DNA from: a virus
Direction: 5' to 3' (one strand)
Length of the DNA stretch: 64,000 nt
IMG/VR virus record: IMGVR_UViG_3300034683_000041
Coordinates: 1-64,000 of that record
Part shown: positions 45,280 through 54,233 of the stretch, in pieces
Layout: each line of letters opens with the position of its first letter
Numbering within the stretch: the first letter of the stretch is position 1
Notes under the pieces: generated by a model
Databases searched by the model: none
The model's input: only the letters and a program-made list of their open reading frames with translations
What the model was told of the DNA's origin: nothing
Made by a program: the position numbers and the translations under genes

Positions 45280-46263
45280 ATGTTAGTTCTGAAAACATTG
45301 GGCGATGCGGTTTTATCATACATCAAAACTACGACTAAACAAAAGTCGTTATCCGTTGAGCAGTTACGTCAAGTGTGCGATGTACTGTATAAACGTATGT
45401 CTACGTTGTATACTGTTCTGGAATCTTTCGATGATCTTGCTATGAACAACATCCGCACAAAATACTACGAAGTTCCAGATACTGGTAAGTTTTCTGCAAA
45501 ACCGATATTTACTAGATATATCAATAAACTTCAAGGTAGCGCAAAGACTCTTGAAACTCAAGTAGCGTTCGGTGCAATGAAAGCTGCGATCCGTGGATAC
45601 TTAAGTATCCTTACAGAGATCTCTAAACATGCTCAGGATGTCATCCAAGAATCTTCTATAAACATCAAAGATGTACGACTTTCCACTATCGTACTCTTCG
45701 GAGTACTTAAAGAAGCGGAAATTGTTTCAAAGTTCGGTGAATCGTTATACAGGCATTTCATGGATACTGCACTTAGAAAAAATCCAGAAATCATCAAATA
45801 CCGGTATGATGAAATGAACGAATCTGCAGAAAAAGTAGCTGAGCTTGTAACTCATATGGTTGCTAAATCTGGAAGATATTCATTTATGGCAGATATCAAT
45901 AAAATGCGTCAGAAGAATGTAGATCTTGTACTGCATGCAAAAGATTCCTCTTTTCTGGATTATATTAACCCCAGAAATATTCCGGTCGGAGTTATGAACA
46001 ACATAACTACCGGTATCATCGGATTCACTTTCATTACTTGGATAGTGGAACGATTCTCTGATTGGAAACATCTTCAGTACCAACGTAATCTTGAATTCAA
46101 ACATTGGGCTGAACAGCAAGCTGCTTACTACCGTATGAAATTGACTGAAGAAAGTTCTCCGGAACAAATTGCACGTATAGAGAAGATTCTTGATGCCTAC
46201 ACGCAAAAGATCATCAAAATCGATTCTGAGATTGCAGATTACGAAAGATCTGTGAGGGATTAG
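45280..46263 (+). CDS. Unknown protein with one hydrophobic segment
   Basis: 327 residues, ATG after AGGAGAAC. Helical with one hydrophobic stretch near 247-263 (ITTGIIGFTFITWIV) and a coiled C-terminus. Part of the head-protein run. Family unknown. Confidence 0.65.
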   Translation: MLVLKTLGDAVLSYIKTTTKQKSLSVEQLRQVCDVLYKRMSTLYTVLESFDDLAMNNIRTKYYEVPDTGKFSAKPIFTRYINKLQGSAKTLETQVAFGAMKAAIRGYLSILTEISKHAQDVIQESSINIKDVRLSTIVLFGVLKEAEIVSKFGESLYRHFMDTALRKNPEIIKYRYDEMNESAEKVAELVTHMVAKSGRYSFMADINKMRQKNVDLVLHAKDSSFLDYINPRNIPVGVMNNITTGIIGFTFITWIVERFSDWKHLQYQRNLEFKHWAEQQAAYYRMKLTEESSPEQIARIEKILDAYTQKIIKIDSEIADYERSVRD

Positions 46264-46266
46264 ACT

Positions 46267-47142
46267 ATGCGATGGATACCTAAAGAAAACCCTCCTAGTT
46301 CGGATTGGAGACAACGGTACTATACCGAGGCATTGTGCTCTGGAAATATCGGGGATCGAGAAAACAACTACAAGATCTTTGTAGATTCCACTCTTGAACT
46401 TCTAGCAGATATAGATGTTCGTATGGTTACCGCAGCACATGCGTATTACTATGCCAGAAAATTCGATAACGTTCCGATAACTAATAACGTGGCAGATAGA
46501 GAAAAGTATATCTCTATGTACCGCGATCAAGTATCAGAAAAAATAGCTTTGTCTGTATGGGAAACCGTTCAAGCGATGGCAGTTGCAGTGTTGGAACTTG
46601 CACAAAAGAAACCTGCACTTCGTACTTGTGATCTTACTGACTCTCTGTATCAAAGAATACGTGAACTGCCCAATAGGTTTGTGCGTACGCAAAATGTGTA
46701 CTTAGATGGGATCAGTTTAGAACTCAAAATGCTTCATATAGGAACACAGCCTGAGACTGTACGTGGAAACGTAATGACTATATCCGAAGTGAAAGAAAAG
46801 TTCAGGGAGTTCTTAACTTACTGCTCTGAAACTCCAAAAGATCTACATGATCTTATGGATAGAACATCTACGACTGCATTGAAAAGTTATAAAACATATC
46901 TGTCTATCATATACCAGTTATTCTCCAATAGTGAATATACTACAGACGAAAGCTGGTTGCAGTTCACTAACAAAGCAGATAAACGACAACTGGAAGTTGT
47001 TTCTACTTTCCCAGTTAGAACACCTGAAGCGGTTTTTGGATATAACTTTCAGAATGAATATCTTCAGAAGTCGTTAGAGTTGCCTATAGAGTTGGATAGT
47101 TACACTGATAGGTATCTGATTATTGTCAGCTACCTTAAGTAA
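46267..47142 (+). CDS. Unknown protein
   Basis: 291 residues, ATG 3 nt after the previous stop with GAGGG upstream. Helical and soluble. It precedes the inner-body-like genes and may be a further divergent member; it lacks the S/G-x-E | N motif. Confidence 0.6.
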   Translation: MRWIPKENPPSSDWRQRYYTEALCSGNIGDRENNYKIFVDSTLELLADIDVRMVTAAHAYYYARKFDNVPITNNVADREKYISMYRDQVSEKIALSVWETVQAMAVAVLELAQKKPALRTCDLTDSLYQRIRELPNRFVRTQNVYLDGISLELKMLHIGTQPETVRGNVMTISEVKEKFREFLTYCSETPKDLHDLMDRTSTTALKSYKTYLSIIYQLFSNSEYTTDESWLQFTNKADKRQLEVVSTFPVRTPEAVFGYNFQNEYLQKSLELPIELDSYTDRYLIIVSYLK

Positions 47143-47205
47143 TATTATGCGAAAATGTGTCTGTCAGACAATAACCATTAACATCCTTTGCAAAGGAGAA
47201 ACATT

Positions 47206-48258
47206 ATGTTTCGCAGCTTAGAAAACCTGTCCCGTATGAATGAAGAAACTGTCGAAGAAACCACGGTTGACGTCGAAGTTCGTGTTGCCGAAGAAGTGGA
47301 AACACAGACTGAGATCCTGGAAGAAGCCACCACTATCGTGGAAGAAGCTGAAACCAGTGATGATGCCGGTGAAGAAATCGCTGAGATGCATGCTCTTATG
47401 GAGATCATCCAGAACGAAGGTATCAACCCCGGCATGATGGCCGTGATCAACCGGAACAATCAGCTGTCCAACTTCTCGGGCATCGCTCTTCCGGCTAAAG
47501 AATCCCTTGATACCGTTGGTGGTAACCCTGAAGCAGCATCTCTTGCGATCGAATCCCTTAAGGAATCCATCAAGAAAGCTATGGAAGCCGTCAAACGGTT
47601 CTTCATCAACATCTGGGAAAAGGTCAAGGGACTTGCACGGCGCATTCTCGATCTCGTAAGTTCGAAAGAAAAGGCCCTGGCTCGTGCTAAGGAAATGATC
47701 AAGGGAATCACTCTTGACCCCGAAAAAGTCAAGAACAAAGAAGGTAAGTTCATCACTCATCAGTTCATGACTGCACGTTGTGCTGCTCTGACACAGGTTG
47801 CCTCTTCGCTGAGTGTTGTATCCCCTGCTACCCTGGTGGGCGATGTGTTCGGCAAGAGCGGTGCCTACTTGAAGGCTCTTGGTCTTCGTATGGAAGATGG
47901 TAAGATTGTTGAATTCGATAAACCCGTTGAGATCAAGAAACAGACCCTCACTGCTGCCGGATGGGATGTAGCTAAAGCTGAATCCGTGCATGCCGACGTC
48001 GCCAAAGCTCTTGGTGCTATTCGTAGCATGAAGACTGCCAGTGACGCTCTGGGCAAAATCTGCACTGCAGGCATCAAGGAAGCTGACTCCGTTGCCAGAT
48101 CGTCCGATGAAAAAGTGGACAAGGATAAGGTTGAAGAACTGCGCAAGCTGGCTTCTACCGTTTCCAAGGGTATCTCCCGTGTGTCTTCTGAAGGTATGAA
48201 GACCATCAACAATTATCTGACCGTGTGCAGTGCGCTCAAAGCCTGCGAAAAACGGTAA
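47206..48258 (+). CDS. Abundant inner-body-like head protein with acidic propeptide
   Basis: 350 residues from ATG 47206 (AAAGGAG upstream). Residues 12-60 are extremely acidic (repeated E/V/T), like a scaffold or propeptide. A97-K-E99 and A114-I-E116 fit S/A/G-x-E processing and precede a basic amphipathic helix (KKAMEAVKRFFINIWEKV). Codon use differs from neighbours: many C/G third positions (GAAGTC, CTTGCC, AAGGCC) in an otherwise A/T-ending genome, as expected for a very highly expressed gene. Probably the most abundant member of the family inside the capsid. Confidence 0.6.
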   Translation: MFRSLENLSRMNEETVEETTVDVEVRVAEEVETQTEILEEATTIVEEAETSDDAGEEIAEMHALMEIIQNEGINPGMMAVINRNNQLSNFSGIALPAKESLDTVGGNPEAASLAIESLKESIKKAMEAVKRFFINIWEKVKGLARRILDLVSSKEKALARAKEMIKGITLDPEKVKNKEGKFITHQFMTARCAALTQVASSLSVVSPATLVGDVFGKSGAYLKALGLRMEDGKIVEFDKPVEIKKQTLTAAGWDVAKAESVHADVAKALGAIRSMKTASDALGKICTAGIKEADSVARSSDEKVDKDKVEELRKLASTVSKGISRVSSEGMKTINNYLTVCSALKACEKR

Positions 48259-48303
48259 GATTTGATCTATCTGTTAGATTAATCCAGACCTCACGGTCTC
48301 ACC

Positions 48304-48333
48304 GAGGAGGGACTCCTTCGGGGGTCTCTCCTC
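48304..48333 (+). terminator. 13-bp UUCG hairpin, partial terminator
   Basis: GAGGAGGGACTCC pairs with GGGGTCTCTCCTC (two G-U pairs), TTCG loop, no strong U-run. It could cap the abundant 47206 message while allowing readthrough. Confidence 0.6.
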
Positions 48334-48357
48334 ATCTAATTCTTTGGGGGAGTTATC

Positions 48358-49389
48358 ATGCCCGATTGTTTTGAAGATGTTATATTTCAAACAAACCAGA
48401 TATCACAACTGTGTCGTGAAGGAGATCAGCTTTGTATCACAACTGAGTTCGTATATAACGTATACGAACAGCATCAGACCTGCGCTATACAAAGTGGATA
48501 CGAAACACTTCTTAGAAATCTTGATTTCTTTAGCTATTTACCAAATGGCAGATATGTTCCTGGAAGTCCGGAAAACTACAACATCGCATTTGAAAGTATA
48601 CTGTCTACCGTATTCAAAGCAACAGTAAATTTCTTCTCGAGACTTTTGACTGGGATCAAAACTTTTATAAATAAAATTTTTACTGTTCAAAAGAACATCT
48701 CTGAACACAATAAAGCAGAAGTAGCTAAAGCTAAAAAATTACTGAATAAATACAGTTCGGATCTAGGAAAAGTACATCTTTCTGAATCCGTTCCTCCGTA
48801 TAAAGAGTTGTTGAAAGTACTTTCAACGATGAAAGAGCTCATGTCTGATCTTTGTAAATTTCCTATACATGAGCTTAACGCTTCCGTAGCTAACGTTCTG
48901 GACGGAAACTCAAATACGGTCACATTTGAAATCAACTATTCTAAACTACTTGGATCTAACTACATTGAGAAACTTTCTTCTATTGGTATAGAGTTTGATG
49001 AAGATGACTCTCCTATATTCTCCACCACATTAGATACTTCTTATGGATCAGAGAGATCTATCTCAGAGCTTGGATATCATGCTCACGAGTTAGAAGAACT
49101 TGTTGATCTAACTACTATTCAGATCTCTTCTATGCATGATCAACTTTTTAAGATCCAAAAGATACTTGAAAGTATAGTGTTCAAGATCACAAAACTTCAG
49201 AACACCAATACGGATCTAACCAAAGAAGAAAACTATAAAGAAGTGTTTGCAACATTACCGAAAGAAGTTAGCAAGCTTGTTGGAATATACCACAAAATAA
49301 CCTCTGCTAAATTGGCATATACGTACGTTGTTACGTCAGTCATCTCTTCTATCATCGAAGCATTAGAGCATCACGACAAATCAAACTAG
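48358..49389 (+). CDS. Inner-body-like head protein (paralogue)
   Basis: 343 residues, ATG after GGGGGAG. S70-P-E72 then N73-Y74 precedes an amphipathic helix (TVNFFSRLLTGIKTFINKIF). Then helical domain with acidic and basic blocks. Same layout as the 36961, 49477 and 50549 genes. Maturation after E72 is proposed. Confidence 0.6.
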   Translation: MPDCFEDVIFQTNQISQLCREGDQLCITTEFVYNVYEQHQTCAIQSGYETLLRNLDFFSYLPNGRYVPGSPENYNIAFESILSTVFKATVNFFSRLLTGIKTFINKIFTVQKNISEHNKAEVAKAKKLLNKYSSDLGKVHLSESVPPYKELLKVLSTMKELMSDLCKFPIHELNASVANVLDGNSNTVTFEINYSKLLGSNYIEKLSSIGIEFDEDDSPIFSTTLDTSYGSERSISELGYHAHELEELVDLTTIQISSMHDQLFKIQKILESIVFKITKLQNTNTDLTKEENYKEVFATLPKEVSKLVGIYHKITSAKLAYTYVVTSVISSIIEALEHHDKSN

Positions 49390-49395
49390 AGTTCA

Positions 49396-49425
49396 TGTAG
49401 TAGAGACCACTTGGTCTCTACTACA
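49396..49425 (+). terminator. 30-nt perfect palindrome
   Basis: TGTAGTAGAGACCA and its inverse, between paralogous genes; no U-run. Confidence 0.6.
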
Positions 49426-49476
49426 GAATATAACTTTGCTTAATTTTATGACTTACATCCAATTAGGAGTTTAATC

Positions 49477-50556
49477 ATGTCGTATTCTCTTAAAGTTCGA
49501 GATAATGATAACTTGGATTATAAAGACGTCGAAGGGTCGATATTTATTGCAGTCAATCTTCATCAATTGCAAACTGCATTTGCTTCTGGTGTTGAAAACA
49601 TACTTTTGACCTACAACTCTACAAATATACATAAGTCTACCATCGATTATGGTATACCTTCTAATGAGAACTTTCAGTTTGTTCTGCAAGTGATAAAAGG
49701 ACTACTGCGCAAGTTCATAGAATTTCTGACCGAACTTATACACAAACTTGTACGATTTGTAAACTATGTGATTAATCGTACCAAAAATAATGCAGAACAA
49801 ATCGAAGGTAATCTGAACACAATCAGAACTGCTCAGGCATCTAGAGCCGACATTCTAAATACAGTAATATCTCCTGCTGCAACATATGCTCAATATCGTA
49901 CATTTGTAGATAACGTAACGAAATTAGCAGCGGAGGCTGAAAAATTCATCAGACACTATAATGTTGATGATGAAATCAAACTTCTTCTTGAAGAAACAGC
50001 GGAGGATGATCTTCCAAAAACTACATCGACTTCAAGAAGACTGACACTAGTTTTTAAGAATGAACTTATAGCACTCGGAGAATCTGTAGGGTTAACTTTT
50101 CCTAACCTTTTTACAGCATCAGAAGAAGACGCTATACAAAGTGTTAATCATAGTAGTTATAATAGTAAATTCAGAGAACTACTTACAGCATCAGAACCTA
50201 GTACATTAAAAGAGCTTGGATATACGTTTGATATAGTACAATCATTGTATCAGGACGATATCCGTCCACTTATATCCGCACAGTCTAGACTCCAAAACCA
50301 GGGACAAGTGTTAGAAACAATCAAGACTCGTTGTGAATTACGTTTACGAGATTTTGAAAAAAATAAGCAGTTGTTGGCAAAAATAGAAAAGTTGCCCAAT
50401 AGACAATTAAACAAAATACACATGTTGTCTACAACTATAGCAAAGTTGGGAGCATTATTGGTACTTAACGCCAAGATCATAGCGATCATCGATGAAGTTG
50501 TTACGTATCACAAAATCCTCAGTCGAGCAATAGCTCGAGGAGTTACTAATGAATGA
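49477..50556 (+). CDS. Inner-body-like head protein (paralogue)
   Basis: 359 residues, ATG after TTAGGAG. S62-N-E64 then N65-F66 precedes an amphipathic helix (LLRKFIEFLTELIHKLVRFV). Its end overlaps the next gene by 8 nt. Proposed processing after E64. Confidence 0.6.
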   Translation: MSYSLKVRDNDNLDYKDVEGSIFIAVNLHQLQTAFASGVENILLTYNSTNIHKSTIDYGIPSNENFQFVLQVIKGLLRKFIEFLTELIHKLVRFVNYVINRTKNNAEQIEGNLNTIRTAQASRADILNTVISPAATYAQYRTFVDNVTKLAAEAEKFIRHYNVDDEIKLLLEETAEDDLPKTTSTSRRLTLVFKNELIALGESVGLTFPNLFTASEEDAIQSVNHSSYNSKFRELLTASEPSTLKELGYTFDIVQSLYQDDIRPLISAQSRLQNQGQVLETIKTRCELRLRDFEKNKQLLAKIEKLPNRQLNKIHMLSTTIAKLGALLVLNAKIIAIIDEVVTYHKILSRAIARGVTNE

Positions 50557-51616
50557 ATCGACATATAACTTATTCTTAGATCCTCTTTGCGATCAAGGTG
50601 GAGATTTTGAATTTCGTTTGGATGTGTTTTTGACTGATGCTGAACACACTACGAAACTGAACGAAAGGTTAACTATCGAAGAAGATAAAAGCAATCATCT
50701 GAAAGTGCTCATGGCGCTTGTTTCTTCAGGTGAGATAGATCCTACTGACACTACCGTTTTTGATGCTCATGGGAAGTTCAATCGCACGGTATTTGGGATG
50801 GAAAACTTAGAAGTTGTAGAGATGATCACAAACTTTATTAAAAAGATCTTCTCTACTATCTATAAGTTTTTATCTAATATACTAAAGACCATCGAACGTC
50901 TCATCAAGTCTATAATCAACGTTGATCGTCACATGAAAGTAGTTGCAGACAAAGCACAAACAGAACTGAAAGAACTACTTAAATCATCTTCACAAACAGA
51001 AGTTGCAACCGCTCAAGAAAAATTCAAGAAAACACTTATCTTACAGATGTGTCCTAAAGCTGAGTTCCTTGGAATGATAAGTGATTTTTCAAATATTTGT
51101 CAGATCTTAAATGATGGAGCCCACAGTACGATAGGTACGTCCATCCAAGAACTTTCGAAGAAACGAAGTGTGTACGATATTCCTTGGAAAACTAATCGGT
51201 TGATAGCACAAGCAGATCGTCTTGGTATCACTATCACGGATACGACAACCAAGTACGCTTCTCCATTTCAAAAATATCCTGAAGCAAGTATGGAATCCTT
51301 ACAGTACAGAAGTTTCAGAGATGTACTTGAGATAGATCAGAAGTATGTTAAAGACCTTTGGGTTGGGTATACTACGTTGCAGAAGATAGTGGGGAAAATA
51401 GATAACCACAAGTCGAGACTGCAGAGAAAAGAAAAGGAACTTATCAAGTATCAGGATATTGACAAAAGTGTTCTGACAGATAACATCAAATTTGTACAAT
51501 CTCAGATCGCGTTATGTATTTCTTTGTTTGGATCTATTAAACAATCCCAAACTACTTTAAGTTATCGTCGTCGTAGACTTCTTGAAACCGCAGTTAAATC
51601 ATTTGCAAAGGTGTAG
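50549..51616 (+). CDS. Inner-body-like head protein (paralogue)
   Basis: 355 residues, ATG 50549 inside the previous gene's end. G83-M-E85 then N86-L87 precedes FIKKIFSTIYKFLSNILKTI. Acidic 85-residue leader. Proposed processing after E85; probable capsid-internal protein. Confidence 0.6.
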   Translation: MNESTYNLFLDPLCDQGGDFEFRLDVFLTDAEHTTKLNERLTIEEDKSNHLKVLMALVSSGEIDPTDTTVFDAHGKFNRTVFGMENLEVVEMITNFIKKIFSTIYKFLSNILKTIERLIKSIINVDRHMKVVADKAQTELKELLKSSSQTEVATAQEKFKKTLILQMCPKAEFLGMISDFSNICQILNDGAHSTIGTSIQELSKKRSVYDIPWKTNRLIAQADRLGITITDTTTKYASPFQKYPEASMESLQYRSFRDVLEIDQKYVKDLWVGYTTLQKIVGKIDNHKSRLQRKEKELIKYQDIDKSVLTDNIKFVQSQIALCISLFGSIKQSQTTLSYRRRRLLETAVKSFAKV

Positions 51617-51618
51617 TC

Positions 51619-53187
51619 ATGTTCAAAGCTATAGAAGCCATCAATTTCCAAGTTGGATCTAATTTTCATAGAGAACTTACTAAAGTATTTCAGAAAGCTT
51701 TAGATTACCGAGATTCTATAGATCTTAGTAATCGGGAAGAATCTCAGATATCTAAGATACGAAAACAGAAAATGGATAAATATTGTTTGTCCGTACTTAA
51801 AGAAGATATTACCAAAGCATTTTACTCTACTGTGGGGTTAAAAGTTAAAACCGTTCACTGTATTGGAACTAGAAATGAAAAACACGTAACAGGGATGTTC
51901 GCTGTTGATTTGTCCATGAAAAATACCTGGAACATAATGGACATTATGAATGCTCAATCTGGCAATGCACGAGGAAATGAATATCCTTCTGCAGCACTCA
52001 GAGAGCTTAGAGATATGTACAAAAATCTGGATCTCAACACCAGTAAACTGTCATCTACTAAAGTTCCGGGAAGTAAAGACATCGAGATCTTTGTGGATCT
52101 CTTCATCGATGTCAATGCTGCATTCTTGTTACACGATTATCTTCCAGTACACGTTGCAAAACCATTTACTGCAGAAGAACTTTCAGCTATCTATATCCAT
52201 GAATGTGGACACATGTTGTCTCTGATAGAAAGAAGTCAGCACATGCATTATACTGCACTTCAAGTCAGAAAACATTTGCACATGAATCCTGAGTTACTTA
52301 AAGACAAACAAGAACTTAAAGATTGTCTGGCTGTAAGTTCTGAAATAGTTACTATTGCACACGACCACGGTACGATAGATAAGAACATGAAAGACAAGTT
52401 AATCAAAGCTCACGATAGTTTAACTTATCTTTTAGATCAGGAGAAGGGCGGAGTCTTTGGTGCTACTTTGGAATTGCTTTTACGTACCATAGCAACTGGA
52501 ATAATCTTTGTACTTTGGATAGTGTATTGTCTTCCTTCTATGACTGTGTTCTTTGCAGTCTTTGGAGGAGTGACCAATGAGTTTGGTCCTACAGACTCAA
52601 ACAAAACTTCCGATCTTCCTATAGACTCTCGAAGAATATTCCAGATCGAACGTGCTGCAGATGAGTTTGCTTCCAGACATGGAGCAGGAGGAGCATTAGC
52701 TACTGCTCTTAGTAAACTGGACAACATAATAAGCGCTTCTTACATGGGTTCTGTAAATTCGGTAAAACTCAGACGTTCTAAGCTATACGCCAAATGGGTT
52801 ATCATATTAGGGAAGTATTTCTCTTTCGATGTATGGAATGGTATCTATACCTTCGGATATGAAAATCATTTAGCTCGTTTAATCCGACTTGGACAAAATC
52901 AAAGAGCCATCTTTAAAGAAAATCTGGCTTCTCCTGTACTTGTAGAGTATCTTAATGATTACGATCTTATTCTTAGTCAGATAAACCAAGCCACATCTAC
53001 TGGCGTTGCAAAGTACGGTCATATCCTTAACAACTTCCTTATGGAATACGCCAATCCGATCACTCTCCTCTCTGCTATAACTACTGGACGAGTAGTCAAA
53101 GATCAGACTAAGTTGAATAATGCTATCGATGAGCTCATAAATAACAAACTGTATGTGACCAGTGCAAGATTTAAATCTCTGGGATAG
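51619..53187 (+). CDS. M48-type (HtpX/Ste24-like) membrane zinc metalloprotease
   Basis: 522 residues, starting 3 nt after the inner-body-like gene. The HExxH motif is H194-E-C-G-H198 (IYIHECGHML). A strongly hydrophobic region at about 287-322 (TGIIFVLWIVYCLPSMTVFF) follows, then E344-R-A-A-D348 with FASRHGAGGALATALSKL, matching the ExxAD zinc-ligand motif and the GxxxALxKL tail of family M48. The order HExxH, membrane segment, ExxAD is that of HtpX. The N-terminal membrane pair of HtpX is absent. Substrate unknown: a virion protein, or a host envelope protein, are options. Position at the end of the head-protein operon suggests late expression. Confidence 0.75.
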   Translation: MFKAIEAINFQVGSNFHRELTKVFQKALDYRDSIDLSNREESQISKIRKQKMDKYCLSVLKEDITKAFYSTVGLKVKTVHCIGTRNEKHVTGMFAVDLSMKNTWNIMDIMNAQSGNARGNEYPSAALRELRDMYKNLDLNTSKLSSTKVPGSKDIEIFVDLFIDVNAAFLLHDYLPVHVAKPFTAEELSAIYIHECGHMLSLIERSQHMHYTALQVRKHLHMNPELLKDKQELKDCLAVSSEIVTIAHDHGTIDKNMKDKLIKAHDSLTYLLDQEKGGVFGATLELLLRTIATGIIFVLWIVYCLPSMTVFFAVFGGVTNEFGPTDSNKTSDLPIDSRRIFQIERAADEFASRHGAGGALATALSKLDNIISASYMGSVNSVKLRRSKLYAKWVIILGKYFSFDVWNGIYTFGYENHLARLIRLGQNQRAIFKENLASPVLVEYLNDYDLILSQINQATSTGVAKYGHILNNFLMEYANPITLLSAITTGRVVKDQTKLNNAIDELINNKLYVTSARFKSLG

Positions 53188-53196
53188 TGTAACATT

Positions 53197-53228
53197 AAGG
53201 ATGGTAGATGAAAAACTCTACCATCCTT
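53197..53228 (+). terminator. 12-bp hairpin
   Basis: AAGGATGGTAGA pairs with TCTACCATCCTT; ends the structural run. Confidence 0.7.
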
Positions 53229-53249
53229 CTGTGAATTGGGAGAATCACA

Positions 53250-53993
53250 ATGTTTTCATCTATAGAAAAATTACAAAGGAACTTTCAAGGTGAGGTAGAA
53301 ACAAAAGGAGGAGCGACTAAGTTTTTCTATCATCTATCTCCCGTACCAGGGATCAAAAAACTGAGACCTTCTACTTCGAAATATTCGGAAAAAGAAGGAA
53401 ATAAAAGTACAAATAGAATATGTTTTGCAGATACCATGCACGGTTGTGTCCAAGCTTTATTTCTTCCAGGATGGACTAGAAATTTTGTATGGGATAAAAC
53501 CGATCACATGCTGCATCTTACAAAAGCTATGGTTGGTAAGAAAGAATATGAATTTTCGGTATATCGTGTAAATGCGCTAGACTTTGATTTAGAGTATATT
53601 TCTAATCATGAATCAGATAAAGACTCAAGTGTAAATGTATTCGATATGCATCTTACTGGAGAACTAGGATACCGGAAAACTATAGCCTGTGAAGACATGG
53701 GAACTATAAGGATCAAGATGCTCTCAAAAACAGAACATCTTGCAAAACCATATCCGTGGATATTTTACTGGCTACATATCGGACAACTTAATCAATATCC
53801 GACTCCATTAGAAGATTTTAAATTATCCACAAAACCTAACTCCAGTAGGATCCTTCAGAAGGATATAGAATTAGACCTAGCACGATTTAGAAAACGCGTC
53901 TCTGCCGCTATTCCGTACTACGAAAAAGAAACTGTTCGTGTTATGAACGAAATTGTCACTTACTACAAAACTGGACAATATAATCCAAAATAA
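53250..53993 (+). CDS. Unknown protein, possible ADP-ribosyltransferase-like fold
   Basis: 247 residues, ATG after TGGGAGAAT. Near the N-terminus, FYHLSPVPGIKKLRPS followed by NRICFADT is reminiscent of the YH-S...L-P...(v/I)(y/C)a pattern of Tpt1/ART-type folds. No full catalytic triad can be assigned, so this is a weak lead. Flanked by hairpins on both sides. Confidence 0.4.
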   Translation: MFSSIEKLQRNFQGEVETKGGATKFFYHLSPVPGIKKLRPSTSKYSEKEGNKSTNRICFADTMHGCVQALFLPGWTRNFVWDKTDHMLHLTKAMVGKKEYEFSVYRVNALDFDLEYISNHESDKDSSVNVFDMHLTGELGYRKTIACEDMGTIRIKMLSKTEHLAKPYPWIFYWLHIGQLNQYPTPLEDFKLSTKPNSSRILQKDIELDLARFRKRVSAAIPYYEKETVRVMNEIVTYYKTGQYNPK

Positions 53994-54021
53994 CATAAGA
54001 GACCTTGTAAGGTCTCTTATG
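53994..54021 (+). terminator. 13-bp hairpin
   Basis: CATAAGAGACCTT pairs with AAGGTCTCTTATG, before the early element at 54053. Confidence 0.7.
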
Positions 54022-54052
54022 TCGTTCAAATTAAATGGTAACTATATTACTA

Positions 54053-54060
54053 ACACAGAC
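54053..54060 (+). promoter_or_regulatory. TATATTAC early-type promoter element
   Basis: Exact octamer 42 nt before the ATG of a 10-codon leader ORF and ahead of the 54234-55274 genes. Confidence 0.65.
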
Positions 54061-54102
54061 ACATCTAAAGTAATCTTAATTCTACATTAAAGGAGAACCC
54101 CT

Positions 54103-54135
54103 ATGCGAAATCCCTGGATCATCATTTTCTGGTAG
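54103..54135 (+). CDS. 10-residue hydrophobic leader peptide
   Basis: MRNPWIIIFW, then TAG at 54133. It has a strong, well-spaced AAAGGAGAA ribosome site (54089-54097), as good as real genes here. After the TAG the frame would continue as FLKKNRSLVQRVL before the next stop. A regulatory leader or a small membrane-active peptide is possible. Confidence 0.4.
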   Translation: MRNPWIIIFW

Positions 54136-54233
54136 TTCTTAAAAAAGAATAGATCACTAGTACAGCGAGTACTCTAGTACAACGGATACACTAAGCGTAC
54201 ACGAAGTTATGAACCTTTCATGGAGGACAGATC

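Noticed and set aside
45880-46314. 144-codon minus-strand ORF
   Set aside because: Shadow of two well-supported plus-strand genes with good ribosome sites.
47218-47991. 257-codon minus-strand ORF
   Set aside because: Opposes the strongly translated head-protein gene with biased third positions; no ribosome site.
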